Positions 7,854 to 15,901 of a stretch of 64,000 nt of DNA are shown one piece after another. Every line of letters begins with the position of its first letter. Positions within the stretch are counted from its first letter, which is position 1. This stretch comes from Paenisporosarcina macmurdoensis (GTDB lineage Bacteria; Bacillota; Bacilli; Bacillales_A; Planococcaceae): NCBI RefSeq assembly GCF_042658845.1, contig NZ_JBHSRI010000002.1, positions 496,001 through 560,000 of the forward strand. Direction: 5' to 3'. Below the pieces are notes generated by a model. That model was not told where the DNA came from and ran no database searches. It saw nothing but the letters and a program-made list of their open reading frames with translations. Both the position numbers and the translations under genes were made by a program.

Positions 7854-9806
7854 ATGCTCTTAGGCAAAAGAATCAGTGGACGCTACAAAGTGCTCGAAAT
7901 GATTGGTGGCGGGGGCATGTCAAATGTCTACCTTGCTCACGATATGATTTTAGATAGAGATGTAGCAATAAAAGTTTTGCGATACGATTTTTCGAATGAA
8001 GACGATTTACATCGCAGATTTCAACGCGAAGCTCTTTCAGCAACGAGTTTAACTCACCCAAACATTGTCAATATTTTCGATGTGGGTGAAGATCGAGATA
8101 TACATTATTTGGTTATGGAGTTTATTGAAGGAAAAACGTTAAAGCACTATATTGTAGATCATTCGCCGTTACCGCCACTTGAAACAGTGAACATCATGAA
8201 ACAATTAACATCGGCAATTGCGCACGCTCATCAAAATCAAATTATTCACCGAGATATTAAACCGCAAAATATTTTGATGGATGGAATACACCACGTCAAA
8301 ATCACTGATTTTGGGATTGCGATGGCCTTGAGTGCAACATCCTTTACACAAACAAATTCAGTATTAGGAACTGTCCATTATTTATCTCCTGAACAAGCAC
8401 GTGGGGGTACTGCAACAAAGCAATCTGATATTTATGCACTCGGCATCGTATTATACGAGCTTCTTACAGGGAAACTACCGTTTTCAGGAGAATCTGCAGT
8501 GTCGATTGCCTTAAAACACTTACAAACGGAAACACCTTCAGTGCGAGCTGTTGTGCCGAGTATTCCACAAAGTTTAGAAAATGTGGTCATGAAAGCAACT
8601 GCAAAAGATCCTAGAAATCGCTACCAAACTGTAGAAGAAATGGAACATGACTTAAATAACGTATTATCTGTTGATCGTGCAAACGAAGCAGCATTTGCTA
8701 TTCCTTATGATGATGATGCGACTAAAGCAATGCCTGTCATAAAAGAGGGGATAAGCTATGATCAATTGAATGAAACGAAGCAACACAATAAGGGGCAAGT
8801 TTCCTCACAACAAATGGTAGAAGAAAAAAAGAAAAAGAAAAAATGGCCATGGATTGTGGGAATTATTTCTTTGTTACTGTTGATCAGTTTAATTGTGATT
8901 ATTGCATTTCCAGGAATTTTTGGACCCAAAAAAGTTGAAGTACCCGACGTGGTGAATTTGTCTCTAAATGATGCAATTGATAAGGTAGAAGAAGTTGGAT
9001 TTGTTGCAGGAGATGAAACAGAAGAGTCTTCACAAGAAATTGAAGAAGGTCAAGTTATTCGTACGATTCCACAAGACGGTAAAATAAGAGATGAAGGAAC
9101 TGAAATCGAATTCATTGTTTCGAGTGGAAAAGAATCAGTCACTCTTGTTGATTATGTTGGGCGTGACATCAACGAAGTAAGAGAGTTATTAGCCGAACAA
9201 AATTTTAAACCAATCGAAACTGTTGAAGAATTTTCAGAAGAACCTGTTGGTCGAATTATTTCACAAAAACCATCTGGTGATTCTGAGGTTATCCCAGATG
9301 AGACTGATCTTGTGTTTACGGTAAGTAAAGGGCAAGAATTAATAAGTGTCATTGATTTAACTGAGCAATACAATGAAAAAACGTTAAACGATTATGCAAG
9401 ATCATCAGGCTTTAATATTGAAATAGTGGAAGAAGAGTTCTCTTCAGAAGTTTCTGAAGGATTCGTTATTTCACAAAAGCCTAGTGCCGGAACACAGCTA
9501 GCACCGGGAAGCTCAATCGAGATTGTGCTGTCAAAAGGACCGGTGGCCAAAAAAATTAAAACCTTTGTTAAATCGGTAGAAATTCCTTATGAACCTGAAA
9601 TAGAAGGTGCTGAACAAATTGTTCGTATTTATTTACAGGATCAGACGCATTCACTTGCAGAGCCAGTTCAGGAGTTCGTATTGACTGAAACAAAGTTACA
9701 ACAAATTCAACTAGAAATTGAAGAAGGTCAAAAAGGAGCATATCGAATCATGGTCGACTCAAAGGTCATCGCAGATGAGATTATTGAGTATGGCAGTTTC
9801 GATTAG
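7854..9806 (+). CDS. prkC: PASTA-domain serine/threonine kinase PrkC
   Basis: PrkC is a membrane kinase that senses muropeptides/peptidoglycan and phosphorylates cytosolic targets, including translation GTPases in Bacillus. In the 650 residues I see a Hanks kinase domain (about 10-270) with Lys40, catalytic HRDIKPQN (Asp134), DFG at 152-154 and GTVHYLSPEQARG. A Lys-rich juxtamembrane segment (KKKKKK, 325-330) precedes a transmembrane helix at about 331-353. Three extracellular PASTA repeats follow (about 361-566; the first begins VEVPDVVNLSLNDAIDKVEE), then a non-PASTA C-terminal domain. This is the Bacillus architecture. A strong AGGAGGTG element precedes the ATG. Confidence 0.95.
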   Translation: MLLGKRISGRYKVLEMIGGGGMSNVYLAHDMILDRDVAIKVLRYDFSNEDDLHRRFQREALSATSLTHPNIVNIFDVGEDRDIHYLVMEFIEGKTLKHYIVDHSPLPPLETVNIMKQLTSAIAHAHQNQIIHRDIKPQNILMDGIHHVKITDFGIAMALSATSFTQTNSVLGTVHYLSPEQARGGTATKQSDIYALGIVLYELLTGKLPFSGESAVSIALKHLQTETPSVRAVVPSIPQSLENVVMKATAKDPRNRYQTVEEMEHDLNNVLSVDRANEAAFAIPYDDDATKAMPVIKEGISYDQLNETKQHNKGQVSSQQMVEEKKKKKKWPWIVGIISLLLLISLIVIIAFPGIFGPKKVEVPDVVNLSLNDAIDKVEEVGFVAGDETEESSQEIEEGQVIRTIPQDGKIRDEGTEIEFIVSSGKESVTLVDYVGRDINEVRELLAEQNFKPIETVEEFSEEPVGRIISQKPSGDSEVIPDETDLVFTVSKGQELISVIDLTEQYNEKTLNDYARSSGFNIEIVEEEFSSEVSEGFVISQKPSAGTQLAPGSSIEIVLSKGPVAKKIKTFVKSVEIPYEPEIEGAEQIVRIYLQDQTHSLAEPVQEFVLTETKLQQIQLEIEEGQKGAYRIMVDSKVIADEIIEYGSFD

Positions 9807-9817
9807 GGAGGAATTCG

Positions 9818-10699
9818 ATGGCGAAAGGACAAATTCGTAAAGCGCTTAGCGGGTTTTATTATGTTCAAGATGGGCAAAAATTTATTCAATGTAGAGCACG
9901 CGGTGTTTTTAGAAACCGGGGGGTTAGCCCATTGGTAGGCGACTTTGTCGATTATGAAGTGGAAGCAGGTTCTGACGGAACGATTACTGTTGTACATGAG
10001 CGTAAAAATGCATTAGTTCGTCCACCCATCTCTAACATTGACCAAGCATTACTTGTATTTTCATTAACTGAACCAGATTTTAATCCTTTATTATTAGATC
10101 GCTTTCTTGTCGTAGTAGAATCATTTAATGTGGAGCCGATTATTTGTTTAACCAAAACGGATTTAATTAGTGAATCTGAAATGGCAAAAATCCGACCGTT
10201 TATTAATGATTACCGAGCAATTGGTTATCGAATAATTGAAACATTCAAAGATGACGAAGATTTAGTTGCCAACATCGCACCAATCTTAAAAGGTAAAATC
10301 AGCGTTTTAGCCGGGCAGTCAGGTGTGGGGAAATCCACATTACTAAATACAGTGTTACCATCGTTAAATTTGAAGACTGGGATCATTTCACAAGCACTCG
10401 GACGTGGGAAACATACAACTCGTCATGTTGAACTCGTTGAGGTTTGTGAAGGGCTGTTAGCTGATACTCCAGGGTTCAGTTCATTTGATTTTGATGAAAT
10501 AGATAAAGAACAATTATCTTATTGTTTTCCTGAATTCCGAGCAGTGTCTGATAGTTGTAAATTTAGAGAGTGTTTACACATCAGTGAACCGAAATGCGCA
10601 GTTCTTGCGGGGGTTCAATCTGGTGAAATTAAAGCTTACAGATACAAACATTATGTTAAGTTTTTAGAGGAAATAAATGAACGAAAGCCGAGGTATTAA
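9818..10699 (+). CDS. rsgA: Ribosome small-subunit GTPase RsgA (CpgA/YloQ)
   Basis: RsgA is a circularly permuted GTPase that checks late maturation of the 30S subunit and is linked in Bacillus to cell-wall deposition. The 293-residue protein has an N-terminal OB fold, then the permuted order G4 (CLTKTDL), G1 (GQSGVGKSTLLN), G3 (DTPGFSSFDF), and a C-terminal zinc knuckle (C...CLHISEPKC). It follows prkC by 11 bases; in B. subtilis CpgA is a PrkC substrate, so this clustering is functional. Confidence 0.95.
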   Translation: MAKGQIRKALSGFYYVQDGQKFIQCRARGVFRNRGVSPLVGDFVDYEVEAGSDGTITVVHERKNALVRPPISNIDQALLVFSLTEPDFNPLLLDRFLVVVESFNVEPIICLTKTDLISESEMAKIRPFINDYRAIGYRIIETFKDDEDLVANIAPILKGKISVLAGQSGVGKSTLLNTVLPSLNLKTGIISQALGRGKHTTRHVELVEVCEGLLADTPGFSSFDFDEIDKEQLSYCFPEFRAVSDSCKFRECLHISEPKCAVLAGVQSGEIKAYRYKHYVKFLEEINERKPRY

Positions 10700-10700
10700 T

Positions 10701-11369
10701 ATGATTAAAATAGCACCATCAATTCTTGCTGCCGATTTCTCGAAATTGGCCGAAGAAGTAAAAGAAGTCGAACAAGCTGGTGCGAAACTTATTCACATTG
10801 ACGTAATGGACGGTCATTTTGTGCCAAATATTACAATGGGACCAATTGTTGTTGAAGCATTAAGACCGGTGACGAAATTGCCTTTAGATGTTCATTTAAT
10901 GATCAACAACCCAGACAATTTTATTGAATCATTTGCAAAAGCCGGTGCTGACTATATTACGGTTCATGTAGAAGCGTGTCCTCACTTGCATAGAACGATT
11001 CAATTGATTCGCTCATTCGGTGTAAAACCTGGTGTTGTCTTAAACCCGCATACACCTGTTGAATCTATTCAACATGTTTTAGAAGACATCGATTTGGTGC
11101 TGTTTATGACAGTAAACCCTGGATTTGGCGGCCAAAAATTTATTCACTCCGTCGTACCGAAAATAAAACAACTTGCTGACATGATTAAAGAAAAAGATTT
11201 AGCTATCGAGATTGAAATTGATGGTGGCATTAATGCTGAGACGATTATTCCTTGCGCGCAAGCAGGTGCAACAATCTTTGTTGCTGGTTCAGCTATTTAT
11301 AGTAAAGAAGACCGTTCAAAAGCTCTTCAAGACATTCAACAAGCAGGCGAACGAGCAATCCTTACATGA
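10701..11369 (+). CDS. rpe: Ribulose-phosphate 3-epimerase
   Basis: Rpe interconverts ribulose 5-phosphate and xylulose 5-phosphate in the pentose phosphate pathway. The TIM-barrel motifs are clear: IAPSILAADFSKL, HIDVMDGHFVPNITMGP, DVHLMINNP, MTVNPGFGGQKF and EIDGGINAET, which contain the metal-binding His/Asp residues. ATG 10701 (222 residues) is preferred over upstream in-frame codons because it follows CCGAGG and begins MIKIAPSIL. The rsgA stop is directly before it, and the end overlaps thiN by ATGA. Confidence 0.96.
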   Translation: MIKIAPSILAADFSKLAEEVKEVEQAGAKLIHIDVMDGHFVPNITMGPIVVEALRPVTKLPLDVHLMINNPDNFIESFAKAGADYITVHVEACPHLHRTIQLIRSFGVKPGVVLNPHTPVESIQHVLEDIDLVLFMTVNPGFGGQKFIHSVVPKIKQLADMIKEKDLAIEIEIDGGINAETIIPCAQAGATIFVAGSAIYSKEDRSKALQDIQQAGERAILT

Positions 11370-12019
11370 AAACGGTTGTGATTTGCGCTGGAGGTCCTAT
11401 TGAAGAATTGGCCAACCTTGAACCGTACAAATCATCTGATCATGTTGTTTTTATTGGAGCGGACAAGGGTGCAGTATATTTACTTAATGAAGGCATCATT
11501 CCAAATGTAGCTGTTGGTGATTTTGATTCGCTATCCACAGAAGAATTTTTAGATGTAACAAACCGAGTTGCTTCAGTAAAAGTAGCATCTGTGGATAAGA
11601 ATGAAACGGATACAGATTTAGCACTCATACACTCACTTGATTTTGATCCACAACAAATCGTCCTAGTGGGTGTAACAGGAGGGCGTTTGGACCATTTTAT
11701 TTCGGTACTCAACAGCGTCTATCGATTTCAGACGGACAATCCTGGAATTCAATTTATCATACGCAACAAATGGAATGAAATGCGTTTGTTAACACCTGGC
11801 ATCACACAATTAACTACAAATCCCCAATTACCATTTGTGTCTTTTTTTGCTTTTCATGGAGATGTCGAAGAAATAACATTAACTGGTATGAAATATAATG
11901 TGGACAATGAAACCATAAAAATAGGGAGTTCACGATTTACAAGTAATCAACTATTGGACGAACAAGGGTCTATCTCCTTTGCATCTGGCATATGTTTATT
12001 AATACGTAGCTCAGATTGA
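11366..12019 (+). CDS. thiN: Thiamine pyrophosphokinase
   Basis: ThiN converts thiamine to thiamine diphosphate with ATP. The 217 residues show KTVVICAGGPIEEL at the start, FIGADKGAVYLL, VAVGDFDSL, and the catalytic NETDTDLALIHSL and GVTGGRLDHFI segments with acidic residues for magnesium binding. The ATG overlaps the rpe stop. The gene lies between rpe and the spoVM-like micro-gene, exactly as in B. subtilis. Confidence 0.93.
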   Translation: MKTVVICAGGPIEELANLEPYKSSDHVVFIGADKGAVYLLNEGIIPNVAVGDFDSLSTEEFLDVTNRVASVKVASVDKNETDTDLALIHSLDFDPQQIVLVGVTGGRLDHFISVLNSVYRFQTDNPGIQFIIRNKWNEMRLLTPGITQLTTNPQLPFVSFFAFHGDVEEITLTGMKYNVDNETIKIGSSRFTSNQLLDEQGSISFASGICLLIRSSD

Positions 12020-12036
12020 TAAGAAGGAGTGAAAAC

Positions 12037-12156
12037 ATGCGTGTTTATACGTTTAGATTACCGAAATTTGTGAGTGGTTTTGCTAGAATGTGTTTAGGTT
12101 GGATGAATAGCGAAGATAAACCAAAAAAGAAAAAGAATGAAAAAATGCTCGACTGA
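12037..12156 (+). CDS. spoVM: SpoVM-like amphipathic micro-protein with an extra lysine-rich tail
   Basis: This 40-codon ORF has AAGGAG at 12022-12027 and an ATG ten bases later. The product starts MRVYTFRLPKFVSGFARMCL and is in the exact synteny slot of spoVM (thiN-spoVM-rpmB). Against the recalled 26-residue B. subtilis SpoVM, eleven positions match, including Tyr4, Thr5, Leu8, Pro9, Lys10, Phe11, Gly14, Arg17, Leu20 and Gly21. Pro9 is known to matter for recognising curved forespore membrane, where SpoVM anchors the coat ATPase SpoIVA. The odd part is a 13-residue hydrophilic tail, DKPKKKKNEKMLD, whose last codons and stop lie inside the terminator stem. Loss of an earlier stop codon is a plausible origin. 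Whether the host sporulates is unknown. Confidence 0.82.
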   Translation: MRVYTFRLPKFVSGFARMCLGWMNSEDKPKKKKNEKMLD

Positions 12157-12181
12157 CAATTGTCAGTCAAGCATTTTTTTT
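12141..12181. terminator. Bidirectional terminator between spoVM and rpmB
   Basis: The perfect palindrome GACTGACAATTGTCAGTC (12151-12168) is extended by AATGCT/AGCATT across a single C-A mismatch. It is flanked by an A-run on the left and eight T on the right, so it works for the plus-strand thiN-spoVM transcript and the converging minus-strand rpmB transcript. The spoVM stop codon (12154-12156) is inside the stem. Confidence 0.9.
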
Positions 12182-12191
12182 TGAGCGAATA

Positions 12192-12380
12192 CTAAACGCG
12201 CTCGATTTTTCCAGATTTCATTGCTCGCGCAGAAACCCAAACACGTTTTGGTTTACCGTCTACAAGAATACGAATTTTTTGTAGGTTAGCTCCCCAAGTA
12301 CGTTTTGTTTTATTCATAGCGTGAGAACGCGCATTACCAGCACGAGACTTACGCCCTGTGATTACACATACTTTTGGCAT
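12192..12380 (-). CDS. rpmB: 50S ribosomal protein L28
   Basis: This is the only convincing minus-strand gene in the window. Its 62 residues (MPKVCVITGRKSRAGNARSH...) match L28, with conserved HAMNKTKRTWGANLQKIRI and VSARAMKSGKIERV. Only one cysteine is present, so it is the zinc-free form, as in B. subtilis. On the minus strand a GAGGAGG ribosome binding site lies just before the start. A terminator shared with spoVM ends it and a sigma-A-like promoter is upstream. Confidence 0.96.
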   Translation of the reverse strand: MPKVCVITGRKSRAGNARSHAMNKTKRTWGANLQKIRILVDGKPKRVWVSARAMKSGKIERV

Positions 12381-12445
12381 TATATTTCCTCCTCAAAAAA
12401 GAAGCTGAAAGATTTTTTTCAGTTCGTTATTTCACATACTTTAAT

Positions 12446-12474
12446 AATTTACCACATAGTGTTTTTCTTTGCAA
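12446..12474 (-). promoter_or_regulatory. Sigma-A-type promoter for rpmB
   Basis: On the minus strand TTGCAA (12469-12474) is followed after 17 bases by TAAATT (12446-12451). It lies about 70 bases upstream of rpmB, in the 229-bp gap between the divergent rpmB and asp23 genes. Apart from this I see an AT-rich stretch and a TACAAT-like -10 near 12570 that may serve asp23, but without a good -35. Confidence 0.6.
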
Positions 12475-12609
12475 CCACTTTTCCTTTGCCTTTCAAGAAA
12501 AAAGCCTTTACAGACGAATACAGGTCATTGTTAACGTTTTCTTTTATTGCAAGACATTTTGTAGTACAATTAAGGGTAGTCAAAAAGGACTTATAAGGAG
12601 GCATTCTAT

Positions 12610-12972
12610 ATGTCAATTGAATTGAAAAATGAATTCGGACAGATTGATATTTCAAACGATGTCGTAGCCCAAATTGCAGGTGGAGCAGCGATTGAATGTT
12701 ATGGAATTGTTGGCATGGCGTCTAAACACCAAATTCGAGATGGTTTAACGGATATTCTACGTAAAGAAAATTTTGCAAAAGGTGTACTTGTACGACAACA
12801 TGGCGAGGATCTTCACATTGATATGTATATTGTTATCAGCTATGGCACAAAAGTTTCAGAAGTAGCTTACCAAGTTCAATCGAAAGTAAAATACACAATA
12901 AATAAAACATTAGGACTTGCTGTGAAATCAGTAAATATTTATGTTCAAGGAGTTCGTGTTACGAACCCATAA
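12610..12972 (+). CDS. yloU: Asp23/YloU-family envelope stress response protein
   Basis: The 120-residue protein belongs to the Asp23/DUF322 family: EIDISNDVVAQIAGGAAIECYGIVGMAS near the N-terminus and the alternating hydrophobic IDMYIVISYGTKVSEVA strand. Family members sit under the membrane and respond to envelope stress; the exact role of YloU is not known. AAGGAGG at 12595-12601 supports ATG 12610. It is 16 bases upstream of fakA, and the asp23-like/DAK-like pair is conserved across Firmicutes. Confidence 0.9.
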   Translation: MSIELKNEFGQIDISNDVVAQIAGGAAIECYGIVGMASKHQIRDGLTDILRKENFAKGVLVRQHGEDLHIDMYIVISYGTKVSEVAYQVQSKVKYTINKTLGLAVKSVNIYVQGVRVTNP

Positions 12973-12988
12973 GAGGAGGAAGTAGGAT

Positions 12989-14656
12989 ATGAAGTCTTTA
13001 GACGGAATTCAATTTGCAGAAATGGTGAAAATGGGTGCCCATCACTTATTCCAAAATGCAGATTATGTTGATGCGCTAAATGTCTTTCCTGTTCCCGATG
13101 GTGACACGGGAACGAACATGAACTTATCGATGTCTTCTGGATCAAAAGAAACAGAAGCACACGCAGTTGCTCATATTGGAAAAACAGCTCAAGCACTTTC
13201 AAAAGGATTATTAATGGGAGCTCGTGGGAACTCAGGCGTTATTTTGTCTCAACTTTTCCGTGGATTCGGAAAAGATGTTGAAACGAAATCGACGTTATCT
13301 GCAAAAGACTTTGCTCATGCTTTCCAACACGGTGTAGACATGGCTTATAAAGCGGTCATGAAACCAGTTGAAGGTACTATTTTAACAGTAGCAAAAGATT
13401 CAGCTAAAAAAGCAGTAGAAGTAGCTGAACATGAAGATAATATTATTGTAGTAATGGAAGAATTACTGAAAGAAGCACAAGCATCACTTGAGCGAACTCC
13501 AGATTTACTACCTGTCTTAAAAGAAGTTGGGGTAGTCGACTCAGGTGGACAAGGTCTGGTATACGTTTATGAAGGATTTATTGCTGCTATGAAGGGTGAG
13601 AAATTGCCTGAAAAAACGTCTTCACATTCGATGGATGATCTAGTAAGTGCGGAACATCATAAAAAAGTTCAAGGTTTTATGAATACAGCAGATATTGAAT
13701 TCGGTTATTGCACAGAGTTTATGGTGAAATTCATGCCAGAAAAAGTAGCGCAAAACCCGTTTAATGAACTTGCTTTCCGCGAAGGATTAAGTCAGTTTGG
13801 AGATTCTTTACTTGTTATTTCTGATGAAGAAATCGCAAAAGTACATATTCACTCTGAACAGCCAGGTAATTGTTTGGATTACGGACAAAAATTTGGTGAC
13901 CTTATTAAAATCAAAATTGAAAATATGCGTCAACAACATGCTGAAATTGTTGGAGACGATCATAAGAAATCGATTCCTACTTCTGTACCTGTGAAGAAAC
14001 ATCCATACGCAGTCGTAACCGTTGCAATGGGTGAAGGAATTTCAGAACTTCTTAAAAGTGTAGGGGCAAGTGCAGTCATAGAAGGTGGCCAAACGATGAA
14101 CCCATCTACAGAAGATATTGTGAAAGCGATACAATCTGTTGGCGCTGAAAAAGTACTCATTTTACCAAACAATAAAAATATTATTATGGCTGCCGAACAA
14201 GCTGCTGAAGTAATCGGAATCGAAGCGGCAGTAGTACCGACACGATCCGTACCACAGGGAATGGCTGCGATATTAGCATTCAATCCTGAAGCTTCTGTAG
14301 AAGACAATAAAACAAAAATGACTGAAGCTTACGCTCACGTTAAAACGGGTCAAGTAACTTTTGCTGTCCGTGATACTTCTATTGATGGTGTCGAAATTCA
14401 AAAAGATGATTTCATGGCTATTTCTGAAGGGAAGATCATTTTGTCAACATCTTCACTAGAAGAAGTGTCAAAATCATTGATCCATGACTTAGTGGATGAA
14501 GATGCAGAAATAATTACGATTATTTATGGTGAAGATGTGACAGAAGCGGATGCTAATAAATTGGCTGCATTTGTAGAAGAAAACTTCTCCCATGCAGATG
14601 TAGAAGTATACAACGGAAAACAACCATTGTATCCTTACATCATCTCAGTCGAATAA
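12989..14656 (+). CDS. fakA: Fatty acid kinase ATP-binding subunit FakA (YloV, DAK2 domain)
   Basis: FakA phosphorylates exogenous fatty acids carried by DegV-type FakB proteins; the acyl-phosphate feeds PlsY and, through PlsX, acyl-ACP. The 555-residue product has the DAK2-type nucleotide site near residues 30-60 (NVFPVPDGDTGTNMNLS, with Asp residues binding Mg-ATP), GARGNSGVILSQLFRG and VVDSGGQGLVYVYEG. The middle and C-terminal domains include the GYCTEFMV segment. No fakB is present here, but plsX lies 5 kb downstream. A clear terminator ends the asp23-fakA unit. Confidence 0.9.
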   Translation: MKSLDGIQFAEMVKMGAHHLFQNADYVDALNVFPVPDGDTGTNMNLSMSSGSKETEAHAVAHIGKTAQALSKGLLMGARGNSGVILSQLFRGFGKDVETKSTLSAKDFAHAFQHGVDMAYKAVMKPVEGTILTVAKDSAKKAVEVAEHEDNIIVVMEELLKEAQASLERTPDLLPVLKEVGVVDSGGQGLVYVYEGFIAAMKGEKLPEKTSSHSMDDLVSAEHHKKVQGFMNTADIEFGYCTEFMVKFMPEKVAQNPFNELAFREGLSQFGDSLLVISDEEIAKVHIHSEQPGNCLDYGQKFGDLIKIKIENMRQQHAEIVGDDHKKSIPTSVPVKKHPYAVVTVAMGEGISELLKSVGASAVIEGGQTMNPSTEDIVKAIQSVGAEKVLILPNNKNIIMAAEQAAEVIGIEAAVVPTRSVPQGMAAILAFNPEASVEDNKTKMTEAYAHVKTGQVTFAVRDTSIDGVEIQKDDFMAISEGKIILSTSSLEEVSKSLIHDLVDEDAEIITIIYGEDVTEADANKLAAFVEENFSHADVEVYNGKQPLYPYIISVE

Positions 14657-14664
14657 AAAACAAC

Positions 14665-14696
14665 AGCAGTGAATCACTTCGGTTCACTGCTTTTTA
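14665..14696 (+). terminator. Rho-independent terminator after fakA
   Basis: The stem AGCAGTGAA (14665-14673) pairs with TTCACTGCT (14683-14691) and is followed by a T-run. It begins eight bases after the fakA stop. Confidence 0.88.
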
Positions 14697-14732
14697 TTTA
14701 AACTATGTAAGCGGATACTTTTGTATAAGAAT

Positions 14733-14935
14733 CTGTTAAAATACACTGTTGATTTCCGTTACAAAGCACTTTCATGTTTCGAAGCTAGCGAAGCGATGCA
14801 GAAACAGAAACAGGCGGACGCTTTCCGCGGGCGGTCCGTAAGCCTCCTCGTCGCAAGCGCCTGCGGGGTCTCACCTGGACACGCTCTTCCCGCTGGAGTC
14901 GCCGCCTTTCACTACAATCACTAAATTGAACAGTA
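14733..14935 (+). repeat. GC-rich Bacillales-type intergenic repeat, copy A
   Basis: A leader (GTTAAAATACACTGTTGATT, 14737-14756) is followed by GAAGCTAGCGAAGCGATGCA (14781-14800) and a strikingly GC-rich core. The core runs from AGGCGGACGCTTTCCGCGGG (14812-14831) to CTGGAGTCGCCGCCTTTC (14893-14910). The outer AGGCGG and CCGCCT can pair, and CCGCGGG is roughly complementary to CCCGC near 14890, so the core can fold into a long imperfect hairpin. I recall closely similar sequences scattered in many Bacillales genomes, function unclear. No protein-coding signal is visible. Confidence 0.7.
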
Positions 14936-14991
14936 ATAGATAACATGGTTGCTATAAAGTAAATTGGAGCAAAACAGCGAAGAAACCTATA

Positions 14992-15162
14992 TGTTCCTGC
15001 GCTTACTCGTCGCAAGGACGTTGATTGAATACAGTTCATCCAATGTCTTTCCTGAGGGATAGAGGAAAAGTCAAGATTCCCATAGAAAACGAGGAGTCTT
15101 GGAACTCACACTAGGAAAGCGTAGCTATTTTGTGGAATATCAACAGCCGTATTTAACATTGC
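14992..15162 (-). repeat. Degenerate inverted fragments of the same repeat family
   Basis: Two pieces match, in reverse orientation, sequences in the khpA-rimM gap. Positions 14992-15014 match 30792-30814 at 21 of 23 bases. Positions 15132-15162 contain the reversed leader (GCAATGTTAAATACGGCTGT when read on the minus strand), resembling 30927-30946. The rest of 14936-15163 shows no gene and no other structure I can name. Confidence 0.55.
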
Positions 15163-15163
15163 T

Positions 15164-15192
15164 TTGTTTAAAATGTTATTGTGATGTAAAAT
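15164..15192 (+). promoter_or_regulatory. Sigma-A-type promoter for sdaAB-sdaAA-recG
   Basis: TTGTTT (15164-15169), a 17-base spacer and TAAAAT (15187-15192) lie 33 bases upstream of the sdaAB start. The promoter begins right after the repeat remnants. Confidence 0.5.
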
Positions 15193-15225
15193 GTAGGGAG
15201 AAATTCGAAACAAAGGGGTCTTAAA

Positions 15226-15888
15226 ATGAAGTTTAAATCAGTATTTGATATCATTGGTCCGGTAATGATTGGACCATCATCCTCACATACTGCCGGAGCA
15301 GCGAGAATTGGTCTGGTAACACGTGAGTTATTCGGTAGACAACCAAAATGGGCAAAAGTCTATTTATACGGTTCATTTGCAGAGACTTATAAAGGTCACG
15401 GAACAGATATTGCTATAATTGGTGGTTTACTAGGTTTTGATACATTTGATGAACGCATTAAAACATCGTTTGATCTTGCAAAAGAAGCAGGCTTGACGTT
15501 TGAATTTATTCCGGAAACTGGTCATACTGAGCATCCGAATACTGCTCGTCTTGTAATTGGTGATGAGTCAGCTGAAATGGAACTGATTGGTGTATCAATT
15601 GGTGGGGGTAAAATTGAAATTAGTGAATTAAATGGATTCCCTCTTCGCTTATCCGGGAATCATTCTGCTATTTTAGTCGTTCATGATGATAAACCTGGTA
15701 GTATCGCAAAAGTGGCAAGTTGTTTAGCAGAACAAAATATTAACATTGGTCATATGGAAGTTTCTCGTAAGGAACAAGGGCAAATGGCGTTGATGGTAAT
15801 TGAAGTCGATGAGCATATTGAAGAACATGTGCTTCAACAAATTGCGCTATTGCCACATATTACTCAAGTAACAAAAATCTCAGATTGA
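15226..15888 (+). CDS. sdaAB: L-serine dehydratase, beta subunit
   Basis: SdaAB with SdaAA forms the oxygen-sensitive [4Fe-4S] L-serine dehydratase that deaminates serine to pyruvate and ammonia. The 220-residue subunit has the N-terminal FDIIGPVMIGPSSSHTAGAARIG motif and a C-terminal ACT domain (about residues 148-220, AILVVHDDKPGSIAKVASCL) that probably senses serine. AAAGGGGTC precedes the ATG. It is 13 bases upstream of sdaAA. Confidence 0.95.
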   Translation: MKFKSVFDIIGPVMIGPSSSHTAGAARIGLVTRELFGRQPKWAKVYLYGSFAETYKGHGTDIAIIGGLLGFDTFDERIKTSFDLAKEAGLTFEFIPETGHTEHPNTARLVIGDESAEMELIGVSIGGGKIEISELNGFPLRLSGNHSAILVVHDDKPGSIAKVASCLAEQNINIGHMEVSRKEQGQMALMVIEVDEHIEEHVLQQIALLPHITQVTKISD

Positions 15889-15901
15889 GGAGGGTTTTTA
15901 T

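Noticed and set aside
12321..12655. Overlapping small ORFs in the rpmB-asp23 gap
   Set aside because: They cover promoter sequence, are Phe/Ser-rich translations of AT-rich DNA, and lack start signals.
14721..15039. Short ORFs on both strands in the GC-rich element
   Set aside because: They follow the repeat and its GC-rich palindromes, lack ribosome binding sites and have an Arg-rich composition typical of non-coding repeats.
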